DNA of 64,000 nt from Pseudeuparius sepicola (Eukaryota; Arthropoda; Insecta; Coleoptera; Anthribidae): NCBI GenBank assembly GCA_963920635.1, contig OY987304.1, forward strand, positions 31,806,365 to 31,870,364, in the 5' to 3' direction. A program made the position numbers and the translations under genes. Each line of letters begins with the position of its first letter. Within the stretch, counting starts at the first letter, position 1. Below, piece by piece: positions 1 through 11,630 of the stretch. The notes beneath the pieces were generated by a model that saw only the letters and a program-made list of their open reading frames with translations, had not been told where the DNA came from and did not search any database.

Positions 1-3000
1 TTTTCGGAAATTTGCAAAAAACCGGAAAGGGAAATTTTTTGAAATTCTTTCTCATGCGATTTTGGCGCGGTTTTCCGGGACTATCTAAAAAAAATTTTTT
101 GGTAGAAAGCTTACTTCACCTTCGGAAAGAACGCAAAAAAATACACAAAAAATATACTGTAAATAATTTTAGGAAATTAATCCTAAGCCTGTGTGTAAGT
201 TCCAACTTTGTGATAAGATAAGTTTGTTTTTTGTTCTCTAAAATCTGGTTTTTCGTGATTTGAAAAAAAAACTTGAAATACGAGAAGATATATATGCTAA
301 ACAAAAAATGCGTATTTTCTGGTTACCTTTCGAATGAGGTCGGGTGGCGAAATCTGTAATATTTTGCGAAAAATTTGCAAAACATCAATTTTTTGACCTA
401 CTGATTATTACGTATTTTCAGGCACTCTTGTAGATGGAAACAAAACGAAATTGCGCTAATGTCTGTAAGGTGCCCAAATTACGGAAAAGGTCGACAGTGT
501 GCTTGTTCTTACTCGAAAAAATTGAAAATTTTGGATTTAAGAGAAAACCACTTTTGTTTTATGAGCAATTTCCTAAGACCAAAAAATGAGTATTTTTCGG
601 ATATATTTTGAATGTGATAAGTCACATGCCCAAATCTGCAATAATATGCAAAAATATGACAAACAGTTTTTTCTGAATTTTTTTCCCCATTTTTTCTCTC
701 TCTTTCAGTAAATCGACAAGTCATTGTTATTCAACGAAATTTTCCTCCATTTAAAAGAAGACGGCAGAATATCTGGAAAGCAATGGCCTTTATCTCAACG
801 AGAACCTGAACATTGACTTTTGGGATGATTGTCAATAGAAACCATTTTGTATACATTTCTCTGGCAATGTTCGGCACTCAAAGCGCGCAAATGGAATGCA
901 AGATTTCTGTCTCCATAGCCTACTCATTTTTTTTACTTAAACTGTTATCAGAGATAAATTTCCATCGGGAACCGCTACTTTAATTTCCAAATGAACCAAA
1001 TGTGTTCATTTATTTGTATTCTCTTTACATAACTCTTTTTAGATGAAAGTAGTTAACGACGTGAAAAATAGACTAGGTTTGTGTTCATCAAACCTTTGAA
1101 ATTAAATCAACTTTGCACCAAGCTTAACATAATTTTTTAAACCAAATAGAGATTGTTTAAGAAATCAACTGGTTAGGTTAGGTAAAAATTCAACTTTCAA
1201 TAAATACATTTCAGTTGAAATGTTTGGAAATTTTTTACAAAAACACGCAAAAAGTTAAATGTTATCAAGGTTCTCTGAAAATTGGTATGTAGGCCAAAAA
1301 TTGCAAAAGAAACAACTTTTTCTAATAACTTTTATCGAAAATGTGTCAAATAAAGCCGATTTTGGATAATTTTTGAAAAAAATGTCAATTTTGACAGCTA
1401 CCGCAAGTCACGTGGTCGACTCTTGCGACGTCATTTTCATCCTCTGACAAGCACAAATCGATGGCAAAGTCAAATTAACATTTTATCCAAAAATAAAAAA
1501 AAATCCCTTATGGTGCCTGCTTCAATAGTGACACTGTACGATTTTTGGATCCCGCGGAGCGCGTGTAACGGGACTTTTGTCGGGGGAATTCTAAAACTTA
1601 GAATAGACATACAGACTTGTAACTTCGTACACATGTTGAGACGACATCCAATTTAGGTTTGCCCACCTTTCAGACCAAGTAATTGAAAATTGCCAATTTA
1701 GGCAACTTTTCCCAAAAACCATGTTTTTGTGGTACTCACACAATGAACAATGTCAGAAAAATAGACAAAATATTTTTGACGAATTTTCTATAACGTAGTG
1801 GTATTCTAGACACATTGAGGTACTAAAAAATAAAAAAATTCTAGTCATTGGGTGCATTTTTGGCATTTTTGTGCATTTCAGATTTTCAAAAAAATATATT
1901 TTTTTGGGGAAAAAAAAATTAATTCTTTGATATCTTGGCCAATTATAGTCCGATTTCGGTAAAACTCATACAAACATAAGAATGGACATTCAAGAGTAAG
2001 CTCTGTCAGTGGCATTAACAAATTTCAAATAGTTTGCCTGTTACAGGCAACCAATGAAATTAGGTCATTTGCCCCTCCGCCATATGCCCAATTTTGGGAT
2101 TTTTCTTGCGTCCCTCTGGATATCAATAGTCTCGTCCCTTACATTCAAAACGCATTTTTGTTTTTTCAAATATCTTAATGTTTACCAAAGTTATGAAAAC
2201 TTTAGTGTTCGAACATTCAAATTTTCGGCCTTCAGCACCCAATTTTTTCTCAAAATACTACATACATTTCAATCGTCTATATCTCGGGAACGGTGCCTCG
2301 GATCAAAATTTTTCAAGGGACATGAAAATTACCATTTTTCCTATGCTTTAAAATGGTGTAAACCCCGTTTCAAAATATTGATTCGTTTCCAAGATACGCC
2401 TGCGCAAAATTGAAAAATGAACATAACCCCAAATTTGGGCAATTTCGACCCGGGGCTACATTTTTTTTTACTTTTTTCGGAAAGACCTCAAAATACATAG
2501 GATTCACTTTAATTCATAATGTTACAATTTTTTGCAAGCTTAAGTCCGTAATTTAATTCGACTATAAATATCTGTAGCAACTCAGATTCATGTTTTTTTG
2601 GAATGGCTAAAATTATGTCATCAACATACAGTTTTAAGAAAGGTACCTACTAGTGGAGCGAAATCGGGCTAAAAAGTCGCTCCGTTCTCAAAAAAAAAAT
2701 TTGTGGGTAGATCAGACTAGATCAGACCCCATAGGTGTTGTTAAGTACATCACTCTGCATACGAAATGGCGATTTAAGACATTTTTTTGTGGTCGAGACC
2801 TTTTTTATTTCGAAAAAACGGAAATTGTGTTTTTTACGTTTCCATCGTCATATCTTTGAGAGTAGTGGAGCTATTGACTCGATTTTTTTTAAATTGAAGT
2901 TAACATATGAGCGCTTACAACGAATGCCATTGTTATTGTCCAATATTGTTTATTAACCACTTTAAATAGCAACAAAATTGCAAGGTTATAAAAAGTGTAA

Positions 3001-3150
3001 TGAAATTTTCACTAAGCGAGAAACTTTTTTATTTGCGGAAATTTTTATATACATGCTGCGAGGGGAATGTGCCCAAAACATAAAAGAAGTTTTTGGTAAA
3101 AAAAATTACCTATAGTGCCTATAGTTTTTGAACTGTGAATTTTTTTGTGG
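1..3150. other. No gene recognised; AT-rich presumed intron
   Basis: I see no coding exon here on either strand; the short open frames have no recognisable protein features. Roughly 290-420 and 580-720 look like diverged copies of one another (both carry an aatgNgtatttt element followed by a cc(a/g)aatctg(c/t)aat stretch). The region lies beyond the last VPS18 exon found, so it is either the gene's final intron or downstream sequence. Confidence 0.4.
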
Positions 3151-3238
3151 CGCACGCTACTCACGTGGAACGCAAAATTAATCCCTTGCGTGAGAATATC
3201 CACGCGTGGCAGGCATGTCTCAACAACTAATTCGTAGT

Positions 3239-3449
3239 TTACACGCGCAAGTGAAACTATCACAAGTATAAATATCTTAGAGTACTTCCTAATAGTTTGC
3301 CAATGTAAACCCTCTCAGGGAGAACTCACTGCCATTGTAAACGATCTCTAAAAGACAAAGAGTAGGTAAGTCTCTGGGAGCGTTTACATAAACTATTTGG
3401 AAGTACTCTCAGATATACGACTTGTGGTAGTTTTACCTCTCCGTGTGGA
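3239..3449. repeat. Short foldback (MITE-like) repeat
   Basis: The arm around 3239-3310 (gtttacacgcgcaagtgaaa, then agagtacttcc) is inverted at 3385-3449 (ggaagtactctcagatat, then ttgtggtagttttacc). Arms are imperfect. No target-site duplication could be fixed and no protein is encoded. The superfamily is unknown. Confidence 0.5.
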
Positions 3450-3717
3450 CTATTCTATATCAGATCGCTGGTAAAATTAATTATTAATTTTAGACCAAAT
3501 AATGTGGGTTCAAGCAGACCAATAAAATAAAATAAGAAATAAAATAACCAAATAGTTGATTTTTGGCAATTTTTGAGCAGTAATTACAGTTGCCAGATGA
3601 ACAAACAACCACCTGCTTATTTTATGTATCTGTTTAAAGTCACCATTTATTTAATGAACTGCAAAATAAAAAAAAATTTATATTGATTTTTTATAATAAT
3701 ATTAAATTTGCACTTTT

Positions 3718-4537
3718 TTGCATTACACTTTTTGTCGGAACAAAAAGGCTTAAGCTTTGGCGTACAATGTTTGGTATGGATTCTTGAGATGAAAATATGC
3801 GAATTCAATTGTCATTTACTGAAGTCTATATCCATAAGATAAAGGATCTTCAAGTTGCAACTTCGCAACGTTACTTGAATACCATCTTTTTAACTGTACG
3901 TGCACCTGCAATTGCCAATAATGAGACAATCCAATATATAATTTCAAACTTGTAATACCTCAAAAAATGTTGATTATATAATATATAATTTCAAACTTGT
4001 AATACCTCAAAAAATGTTAGTAGGGGAAAACTCGTAAGAATTTTTGTACAATTTTGTTTATGGAAATGAAATGTTTATTTATTTTATAGTAGTAGATAAG
4101 TGCATACGTTTCGTGACTTTTTAAAATCACGCAAAAACAAAGAGCTGTAAACATAAAAATGTGGCCATAGTCACTAAACGCAATGGCCACCAAATCTAAT
4201 AAACCTTCTTCGATCTTCCCCCTACTGATTGTGCTTTTTATCAAAATTTTTTGAGGTATTACTAGTTTGAAATTATATATTGGATTGTTTAATTATTGGC
4301 AGTTGCAGGTGCCCGTAGCAGTTAAAAATATTCAAGTAATGTTGCGAAGTCACAACTTGAAGATCCTGAATCTTATGGATGGACTTCAGTAAACGACAAC
4401 TGGCTTCCCATATATTTTCTTCCCAAGAATCCATACCACCATTGAGTAAAGGAATAATTTTATTCCTTTACTCAATGATACCACACATTGTACGCCAAAG
4501 TTTAAGCGTTTTTGTTTTGACAAAAACTGTAATACGA
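3718..4537. repeat. 0.8-kb foldback element
   Basis: Long imperfect inverted arms: the left outer end (tgtcggaacaaaaaggctta, from 3733) returns inverted near 4495-4522, and the inner parts (e.g. cagttgcaggtgc at 4300 against gcacctgcaattgcc at 3901) match along most of the length. The left arm also carries a local direct duplication of about 45 bp (3937-3975 and 3980-4018). No transposase is visible. It is probably a non-autonomous hairpin DNA transposon. Confidence 0.6.
4440..4477. repeat. Perfect 18-bp-arm hairpin
   Basis: Two 18-bp arms (CATTGAGTAAAGGAATAA and its exact complement) are separated by only TT. The hairpin sits in the right arm of the surrounding foldback and has no counterpart in the left arm, so it arose after that element formed. 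Confidence 0.8.
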
Positions 4538-4643
4538 AAAATTCCAACTTTCCAAGCGTACCTATATACATAGTTGTTATATGTTTATGTAATTTATTGT
4601 TGTGTCATACATTACACTATAGTCAGCATTGTATATATTTTTA

Positions 4644-4682
4644 GCCCTGAAGAAGACGAAAAATATACGTCGAAACGTCGGC
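4644..4682 (+). ncRNA. Hammerhead-ribozyme-like motif, copy 1
   Basis: Read in order: GCC (4644-4646), core box CTGAAGA (4647-4653), A, GACG (4655-4658), a 9-nt loop, CGTC (4668-4671), core box GAAA (4672-4675), CGT, C4679, GGC (4680-4682). This fits the type-I hammerhead layout CUGANGA / stem II / GAAA / UH: GCC pairs with GGC as stem I, GACG with CGTC as stem II, and A-C-G-U (4675-4678) is self-complementary, so stem III could form between two molecules. Hammerheads with very short stem III are known from Penelope-like elements and other retroelements. Cleavage is inferred, not shown. Confidence 0.55.
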
Positions 4683-4974
4683 ACTTTCTAAAAAAAAACA
4701 GATATTGTTGTTTTTGTCCTCAACCTGATATTTTGCCCATCAACTCAAATAGTGAGGACGCTACATTTCCACTATTATTATCATTATTATTCATTATGCA
4801 TTATTTTTCGTTTGAAGTGCACTTATAATTTTTTTCATTGCTTATTCTATTTTCGATCATTTCTGCGCTTAAAATACTACCTGTTATTTTTGAAGATATG
4901 CAACATGGATTCATTTTTTCTGAATTTTCATGACTTGATTTAACCTATATGTAAATTAAATAACAGACCGCGGA

Positions 4975-5190
4975 CGGCCTCGTTCGGTCGCTGTTTCGGG
5001 ACGCTCGCCGCTGGGTCGGCTGGGCTCGCCCACCATAATAATAATTAAAGGCCGAACATATGCGTAACCTACGTTTATATCTTCGCGCAGCTCGGGCGCG
5101 TTAGCTCTTGTCGCAGACGTATGGCTTGCCTAGATTCGACCGCTCGGGCCGCTACGGGCTTGCCCACCGGCATCGGCTGGAGAAGAATGC
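4975..5190. other. GC-rich island, function unknown
   Basis: A locally GC- and CpG-rich patch (e.g. cgctcgccgctgggtcggct) inside AT-rich DNA. It has no long open frame and no clear inverted or direct repeat. It could be the terminal or promoter part of a TE. I could not identify it. Confidence 0.3.
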
Positions 5191-6760
5191 ATAATTAGGC
5201 TAATAATAAATAATTTTATTTACATGGGTATGATCTTGCGCCAAAGATACTTAAGAATTATTGATAAAAGGCATTTTTAATATATGGTCTCCTTGGTACT
5301 ACTTATTTCCCAAAGTCCTCTAGATATAGCTTAATTGGAACTAAGAAAATATTACTTATTTTATAGAGACTTAGGTACCATTACAATATATATTTTTCAT
5401 CGAAATTACAACCTGAAATAGGCTCCAATGGTTTCTTCGGAGATAAATTTTCTAAAGGTATTTTCTATTAAAAGAATTAGACGTTAGGTATGTTGTTTTC
5501 CCAATTTTTCTAAAAATTTTAGCTTCAGTTTTCGTAAAACTTTTTTCTCTAATGATTTTTTCATTAATATATTCTGAGTAAACTAAGAGAAAATAGGACT
5601 AGATTTATTGTTGTCATTTTTCTTAAAAAAAAACTAGCGGCCCTTCTCGGCTTCCCACGGGCAAACATTTGTAAACTTTTTACATCTTGGGTTACATTAT
5701 TGGAGTTTTCGTAGGGATGCCTAATTTAACTCGATTAACAATATAGCCTATGTTACTCAGTGGTAATGTAGCATTCTATTAGTGAAAGAATTTTTAATAT
5801 CGGTCTAGTAGTTATTGAGTTTATTCATTACAAATAAAAATACAAATATTTTCTCTTTATAGTATTAGTACAGATAAAACAATTTTTGTGTGTTCTATTC
5901 GATTGGGCAATACAAATTTTGTATTTCACAAATTCCTTTAAACAGAGGTAAACTGAAAGCTACAGAATACTAATACTCTGATTCAAAGCCAGTTATATTG
6001 AGTTTTTAAAATTTATAAATTATTCATATTGATTTACCTCCGAAAAAGGCCGTTGCTGATGCAACACAAAAGAGCAAAAGCACTATTAGAAATATCTACT
6101 AAAAACTTTTATCATATATCATAACCAGTAACCAGAATTTAAAGTTGGAGTGGAGGCTAATTATTTTAAAAAATCGTTCGGTAATATTTACGGCAAAACT
6201 ATTGTTTTAAAATTAATTTTATTTAGAAATAAATACTACGCGGCAGATCTTTGGGGGGGGAGGGGGCTAAAGCCCCCAAGCCCCCCCCCCCTGGTCCACT
6301 GATCATAACGCACAAAAATCACCAGTCACCTTCATGACCGCACTGCCCGAGTTTATTGCCTAAGCCGCATGCCGTTCTTTAGAACATCAGAAGCGATAGG
6401 AAAATAACGCGATGCGACCGCTATTCTTGCGGTGTTGTCAAATTTCGGATGCCACTTAATCTAACGTGTAAGAACTAATATACACCAGAAACGTTCTGGA
6501 TGTCACGAGTCGATGGAGTAAAATTATCCAGAGTATATTTAATATACAAAACCGCGCAACTCGCGCGCCACCTGGTAGATATACACCGGAACTAAAAATA
6601 TACAAAATTTTTACAACAACGCATTTTTGACATCCGGCCAGAATTCGTAGGGTACGATTCTACAAACATTATAACACGATTAGCATTGGAAAACGTTGTG
6701 GCATCCGATTTTGGATCTCACAGCGTCGATGGATGTCACAGCTCCGGTGAGATTTTTACG
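5191..6760. other. No gene recognised
   Basis: AT-rich presumed intronic DNA. The only clear structure is a G-run/C-run hairpin at about 6253-6290 (ggggggggagggggctaaagccccc...), resembling the G-rich ends of some hAT-type repeats elsewhere in this window. No partner end was found. Confidence 0.35.
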
Positions 6761-6793
6761 TTTTGATGTCACAAGGTATGGTGGTCGAATCTA

Positions 6794-6903
6794 TCTATAT
6801 ATATATATATAATAATCTATCTATATATATATATATATATATAATAAGATACACCCTGTATATATATATATATATATATACAGGGTGTATATATATATAT
6901 ATA
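6794..6903. repeat. (TA)n microsatellite with TACAGGGTGT repeats
   Basis: Runs of TA/ATCT flank two inverted copies of the tacagggtgt / acaccctgta motif at 6852-6897, immediately left of the element that begins CAGGGTGTCCC at 6904. The TA-rich block is a natural target for TA-specific transposons and makes the left target duplication of that element ambiguous. Confidence 0.75.
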
Positions 6904-7052
6904 CAGGGTGTCCCAATAAGGACTCCCGTCGCCGATATCTCCGGAACAAAAAGAGATATTTTAATTCTGCAAACGCCGTTCGCTAGGACGTGAAGAGGGC
7001 TTTATTCGTAACTGCTGAGAGTTCATTTTGACATTGGCGTATAGATGGCGCT

Positions 7053-7488
7053 TGCAACGAAACGTTACTTAATCTCGGGGCGCTCTGTTTTTATGGGTTC
7101 GTAGTATGCTTTGAAGGCGAATGAAACTGGCACATTTTCCTTGGAGATCAGCTTTAATCAGAAAATCAGACACTGGGCGAGGTAGACGTTTTTTCATCAA
7201 GTGTGGTGACAAAATGGCGGCAGCTTTGAGGGTACCGATTGCTATTACAGACAAAACATATATTTAAACACTTACTCGCAACACACAAACAAGTTATTTA
7301 CCTATTACAGACCGGGCAACCCAACCTAGACTTAAGAAAGCCTATGAAGGCAAACCTCTGGCTCCGCAACTCACAATTAGGCTAGGCAAACCACCGCACG
7401 GCGGGAACGACTTTGGTGAACAGGCCGACGCCACGGCCGCGCCGTACCCGGCGCTCTCGATGGCGCAGACCGCAGTGCCACCCGTGTT
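7053..7488 (-). repeat. Gypsy 3' LTR, truncated
   Basis: It matches 10262-10697 base for base except three positions (AG versus CT near 7229, C versus T near 7391) with no length change. It stops at the deletion junction with pol, 121 bp short of the other copy. Confidence 0.9.
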
Positions 7489-8983
7489 TGCTTGCAACTG
7501 CTTGACTGACGTAATCTCTTAGCGCCTGTATCCTATCAGGGTGTGGTCTAACCCCCTCTCTTCCTATCAAATAGCCCAAATATGACAATTGCGATTGAAA
7601 AAACTTACACTTTGACATCTTCAGGGTGAGCTTTGCCTCCTCTAGTCGACCCAGTACCCTTCTGAGATGTACGAGGTGTTCCTCGTACGTAGCACTTATG
7701 ACCAACAGGTCATCCACGTAACAAATTAGGAATTCGCGAAATTCCTTCCCAAAAATGACATCTATCGCGCGGCTAAACGCACTTACCGCTGTTTTTATGT
7801 CGAAAGGCAACACACAAAACCGATATGTCTTGGTTCCGGCCATGAATCCCGTAAATTTCCTATCTTCGTAGCGTAAGGGGATCTGCCAATATCCATGTGT
7901 CAAGTCCAAACAGGAAAAATATTTTTTTCCAGCCATCATTTTCACTATCTCCTCTACAGGACGAGGCAGCTCGTAATCGGGCTCCATCACCGAGTTGAGA
8001 TGTCGTGCATCTAAGCAAACCCTTACTCCTCCATCTTTTTTTCTAGCCGTCATGAGGGGGGAAATGTATCGCGAAGGGGACCTCTCAATAATTCCCCACT
8101 CCTCCATTTGTAGTAGCGAACTATCTACAGCCTTTCTATGGGTAATGGGTATGGGATATGGTTTGATAAAAAACGGTTTTTCGTCTATTAATCTGATGGA
8201 ATGCACATACTTATCAGTCCGCCCTGGTTTATCCGAAAAAACCCCCGAAAACTCTTTCACCAATAGTAACAATTTTTCTTCGACTTCAGCTGAAATATTT
8301 CCTAGTCTCCCTTCACCCAGGATTTCTTTTAACTCCCCTTTATTTATTTCTAGAACGGTTTCTTCCCTTAAATCGGTCCGCTCCTTCCCATTATTTTGGT
8401 AATAGTTTCTATCATAATTCTTTAACGAATACTTTGGTACCTTTTCACAAATCACCAGTATTCGTGGAGTAGTTGTACCCCGACAAACACTGGCTCCTGA
8501 CATATTAAAGGATTCAGTCTGCTCGTGTTGATTATTTATTTCCGGCACCAACATTATTTCATTTTGAACTTTCATTATTAAACATTTATCTTCGATGTTG
8601 ATACTAATTACAAACGCTCGCAAAAAATCGCACCCTAATATTACTGGATACGATAGTCCGCTTATCACTAAAAATTCCATTAAAAACTCACACTTACTTA
8701 TAACACACACTAATTGCGCTTGGACACTAACTTTTTTAAATTTCGTTTTAAAAGCGCCAGAGACACGAACGCCACTGCTTTTAAAATACGCAATTCTTTT
8801 ATGTACTTCGGCCATCTGTAGCCACACATTTTCCGAAACGGCCGAAACTTGGCTGCCGCTATCTACTAGTGCGGCGAATTTATACTCAAAAAAACTAATC
8901 TTTATTTTAGGACAACGAGTGTCTAACAAATCGTGATTAAATTCGCATTCCTCCAATAATTCTTCCACCGGATTATTCGCCAT
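7382..8983 (-). CDS. pol: Gypsy pol fragment: protease and reverse transcriptase
   Basis: This 533-codon open frame encodes the retroviral-type aspartic protease, active-site DSGS at residues 41-44, and the Ty3/gypsy reverse transcriptase. RT landmarks are RKKDGGVRVCLDARHLN (314-330), LDLTHGYWQ (359-367), the LPF segment (392-394) and catalytic YVDD (422-425). RT reaches the end of the palm near LGYLIGREGVRPHPDRI and then breaks off. About residues 499-533 are translated from LTR sequence beyond the deletion junction at 7489. RNase H, chromodomain and integrase are absent. The first ATG is shown; in the live element pol is probably expressed with gag. The second residue of the usual LPFG motif is followed by D instead of G. 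Confidence 0.9.
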   Translation of the reverse strand: MANNPVEELLEECEFNHDLLDTRCPKIKISFFEYKFAALVDSGSQVSAVSENVWLQMAEVHKRIAYFKSSGVRVSGAFKTKFKKVSVQAQLVCVISKCEFLMEFLVISGLSYPVILGCDFLRAFVISINIEDKCLIMKVQNEIMLVPEINNQHEQTESFNMSGASVCRGTTTPRILVICEKVPKYSLKNYDRNYYQNNGKERTDLREETVLEINKGELKEILGEGRLGNISAEVEEKLLLLVKEFSGVFSDKPGRTDKYVHSIRLIDEKPFFIKPYPIPITHRKAVDSSLLQMEEWGIIERSPSRYISPLMTARKKDGGVRVCLDARHLNSVMEPDYELPRPVEEIVKMMAGKKYFSCLDLTHGYWQIPLRYEDRKFTGFMAGTKTYRFCVLPFDIKTAVSAFSRAIDVIFGKEFREFLICYVDDLLVISATYEEHLVHLRRVLGRLEEAKLTLKMSKCKFFQSQLSYLGYLIGREGVRPHPDRIQALRDYVSQAVASKHGWHCGLRHRERRVRRGRGVGLFTKVVPAVRWFA

Positions 8984-9214
8984 TAATACTTTTACCCCTT
9001 TAACATTCTTTTCGCCTTCCGAAAAGAGGTTTCCCGTTTCCCGGAATTTCTTGCCCTTCTTCTCCGTCTACTTCTAGTGTCGCTATATTTTGGTATCGCG
9101 TTTTATTTACATTTTTTGCCATCCCATTTTTTTCCGCATATTGGTCGGACGCCGGACGTTGGTCCTGTGTTCGATTATAGAACCCGCGGGGAGAGCTAGA
9201 TGCGGCGCTTATAT

Positions 9215-10240
9215 TTAGGTAACTATGGCTTGCCGCAGCCGCTCCAATGCGTCGAACAGAGTGTTCGTTCCTACCAATACTGATGCTATATTGGGGGGGA
9301 AATGTCTGGCAATAACCCCAATAATTTGCGGCTCTGAATATGGGGGCTGAAGATGACGGGCCATGGAAACGAATTTATTAAAGTGATTTGCTAAACTACC
9401 TTGACTTTCTACGTACCGTGTGGAATCTAACAGAGATTTCACTTTTAATTGCTGTTCCGGCCCCCAGAAGTTCTTTAAAAAATCATCCTTAAATCCACCG
9501 TAAGTGGTAAAATAATTTGAGAACGCATTCCACCACACCTTAACGGTTTTTTAAAAAACATTTTCTAAGACAAATTTTATATTATTAAATGGAAGGTTAT
9601 TAACGTTTACTATACTTTCTAATTGGTACAAGAAATCTAGCGGGTGAAGCGGGCCTTCATTATCAAAGTTTGGTAACAACTTTATAGCCTCTAAATGGTA
9701 TAAAAATTGATTCTGGTTGCCCGGACTGTTTACATTGTTGGTTACCCTATTCTGCGAAATATTTTGCCCTACATTTTGCATTTGGGTCACTACACCATAT
9801 ATTATCCTCGCGAGTTCTTCCGGAGTTGGTGGCGGGTAAAAAATTGGGTGCGAAGGAACCCCTGGCTCCTTGCTTAAGGGTTGTGGTTGACGCTGGTAGT
9901 TCCCAGCTTCTCTAGGCCATTGACTCGCTCCTAAAGTTTCATAACGAGGAGGGGGTAACCCTCTGCTGATTGGTGGTATTTCCGGGATACTGTTTCCCGT
10001 TCCCCTCGTAAAGGCCGGTCCACAAGCCTCATTTTCACATTGTTCCCCACTAGTATAAATTGGAATTCTCCTACCTTGGTCTCCTTCTTGCTCAGTCACC
10101 CAAGTTGTAGTTGGAGTCGCTGCCCGCCTACGCAGGTCTAGACTTCTCCTGGTGTGTCCCAAGTGCCTCGCTGGCACCTCGGGGCTGTTTGTAACCTCCA
10201 TGCTCCTCCATGTTTCTGCAGCAGTGCCGGTTCCTTCCAT
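9215..10240 (-). pseudogene. gag: Gypsy gag, frameshifted
   Basis: The frame opens 22 nt inside the 5' LTR with an ATG at 10240 and runs 229 codons to a stop at 9551. Gag reading resumes in another frame from 9538 to 9215 (WWNAFSNYF, ending LERLRQAI), so a frameshift near 9540-9555 splits it. The first part is proline-rich and low in complexity, then SxLPNFxG-like capsid sequence follows (KLLPNFDNEGPLHPLDFL). I see no CCHC zinc knuckle. Sequence from 9214 to 8984 continues as degenerate gag C-terminus up to pol. Identity as gag rests on position and capsid-like composition. Confidence 0.75.
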
Positions 10241-10261
10241 ACTCCACGTTGGTCGACAAGT

Positions 10262-10818
10262 TGCAACGAAACGTTACTTAATCTCGGGGCGCTCTGTTTT
10301 TATGGGTTCGTAGTATGCTTTGAAGGCGAATGAAACTGGCACATTTTCCTTGGAGATCAGCTTTAATCAGAAAATCAGACACTGGGCGAGGTAGACGTTT
10401 TTTCATCAAGTGTGGTGACAAAATGGCGGCAGCTTTGCTGGTACCGATTGCTATTACAGACAAAACATATATTTAAACACTTACTCGCAACACACAAACA
10501 AGTTATTTACCTATTACAGACCGGGCAACCCAACCTAGACTTAAGAAAGCCTATGAAGGCAAACCTCTGGCTCCGCAACTCACAATTAGGCTAGGCAAAC
10601 TACCGCACGGCGGGAACGACTTTGGTGAACAGGCCGACGCCACGGCCGCGCCGTACCCGGCGCTCTCGATGGCGCAGACCGCAGTGCCACCCGTGTTCGG
10701 GCGGGCGAATCTTCCATCACGGCCGGAACAACAACTAAAGAGCGCGTTCAGCCCGGGTCACCGGTTCAACCCACACAAACACAGAGGGCGCTAACTACCC
10801 GAAATCGGTTTCGCTACA
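10262..10818 (-). repeat. Gypsy 5' LTR, complete
   Basis: A 557-bp LTR bounded by TG/CA. In element orientation it begins at 10818 and ends at 10262, and gag starts about 20 nt further on, leaving an unusually short leader. The sequence directly after it (cttgtcgaccaacgtgg, minus strand) is the primer-binding region; I could not assign a tRNA. Confidence 0.85.
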
Positions 10819-11164
10819 CGCTGCGGTGCAAAGAAACTTTTCGATCCTAGGAACGTTGGAACGTAGCATATCTGAAAGACTGGGTAATTTGGAGAAAATT
10901 TTATTCTATGGACAATTTTTCTATTGTTACTAGTTTCTGAGATAACCGCTCTACAATGTAATTTACAAAAAATGAGCTAACTCGCTTAAAATTCACTTTA
11001 AACAAAAAAGTTATTACAAATATCTTTGTAGTGCACCAAGACGAAGGAAATTGCGCCACATGTCAAATTATTACACATCCGGTTTCACCGGAAGTGCCCC
11101 ATTTTTCAGTTCAAAATGAACATACTGTAAAATTTTCCCTCAAAATTGGAAAAAATATACCTAC

Positions 11165-11590
11165 CTAACAACAATAACACCTTGTAGATACATGTAGACA
11201 ACGACAATTCGGCGGAATCTATTTTTATTAACCGAAGGTGAAATTATAGAAATTAAGAATGTATGTTTACAATAAATATGTTTAAAATTATTTCCATACC
11301 TAAATACGAGCAGCGGCTACAGCATTGTTTTTACTGCATTCTCCATAAACTAGTACCCTATTTTAATTTATCCTCATTATTATGATTAACCATTATTACA
11401 AAAATTAATAAACTAATTAGGCAAGAAACAAATTGACAACGATAGAGAATTACCTGGGCGTTTGAAGCTCAATATTATATTGAAACAATGGACAGAGACA
11501 GAGCCACCTTCGGTTAATAAAAATAAATTCAGCCAAATTGTCGTTGTCTTGATATATGTATATACATGGTGTTATTGTTATTATATGACA
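11165..11590. repeat. Foldback MITE inside the long-TIR element
   Basis: The arm at 11167-11240 (aacaacaataacacct ... ttaaccgaaggtg) is found inverted at 11505-11585 (ccaccttcggttaataaaa ... gtgttattgttatt). Between the arms there is AT-rich sequence without coding potential. Confidence 0.65.
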
Positions 11591-11630
11591 CTGGAAGTTA
11601 CCTTTTTTCACTTTTGCGGGATAAATTATA

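Larger units (their letters stand above)
7053..10818 (-). mobile_element. Ty3/gypsy LTR retrotransposon, young but internally deleted
   Basis: The element reads right to left. It begins and ends with TG...CA and is flanked by the 4-bp duplication CGCT (7049-7052 and 10819-10822). The 5' LTR is complete (10818-10262); the 3' LTR is cut short (7053-7488). Gag, protease and reverse transcriptase are present. RNase H, integrase and the inner 121 bp of the 3' LTR are missing, so one deletion runs from pol into the LTR. Over the 436 bp shared by the LTRs I count three differences, which points to a recent insertion. It cannot move on its own. Confidence 0.9.

Noticed and set aside
1168..1180. GGTTAGGTTAGG, resembling the insect telomere repeat TTAGG
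   Set aside because: Only two units and no array; chance is sufficient.
7069..7254. 61-codon frame MSVIAIGTLKAAAILS, repeated at 10278-10463
   Set aside because: It lies in both LTRs of the gypsy element; no evidence that it is translated.
7995..8936. Plus-strand open frames of 135 and 113 codons
   Set aside because: They are the reverse complement of the gypsy protease/RT frame and show no protein features.
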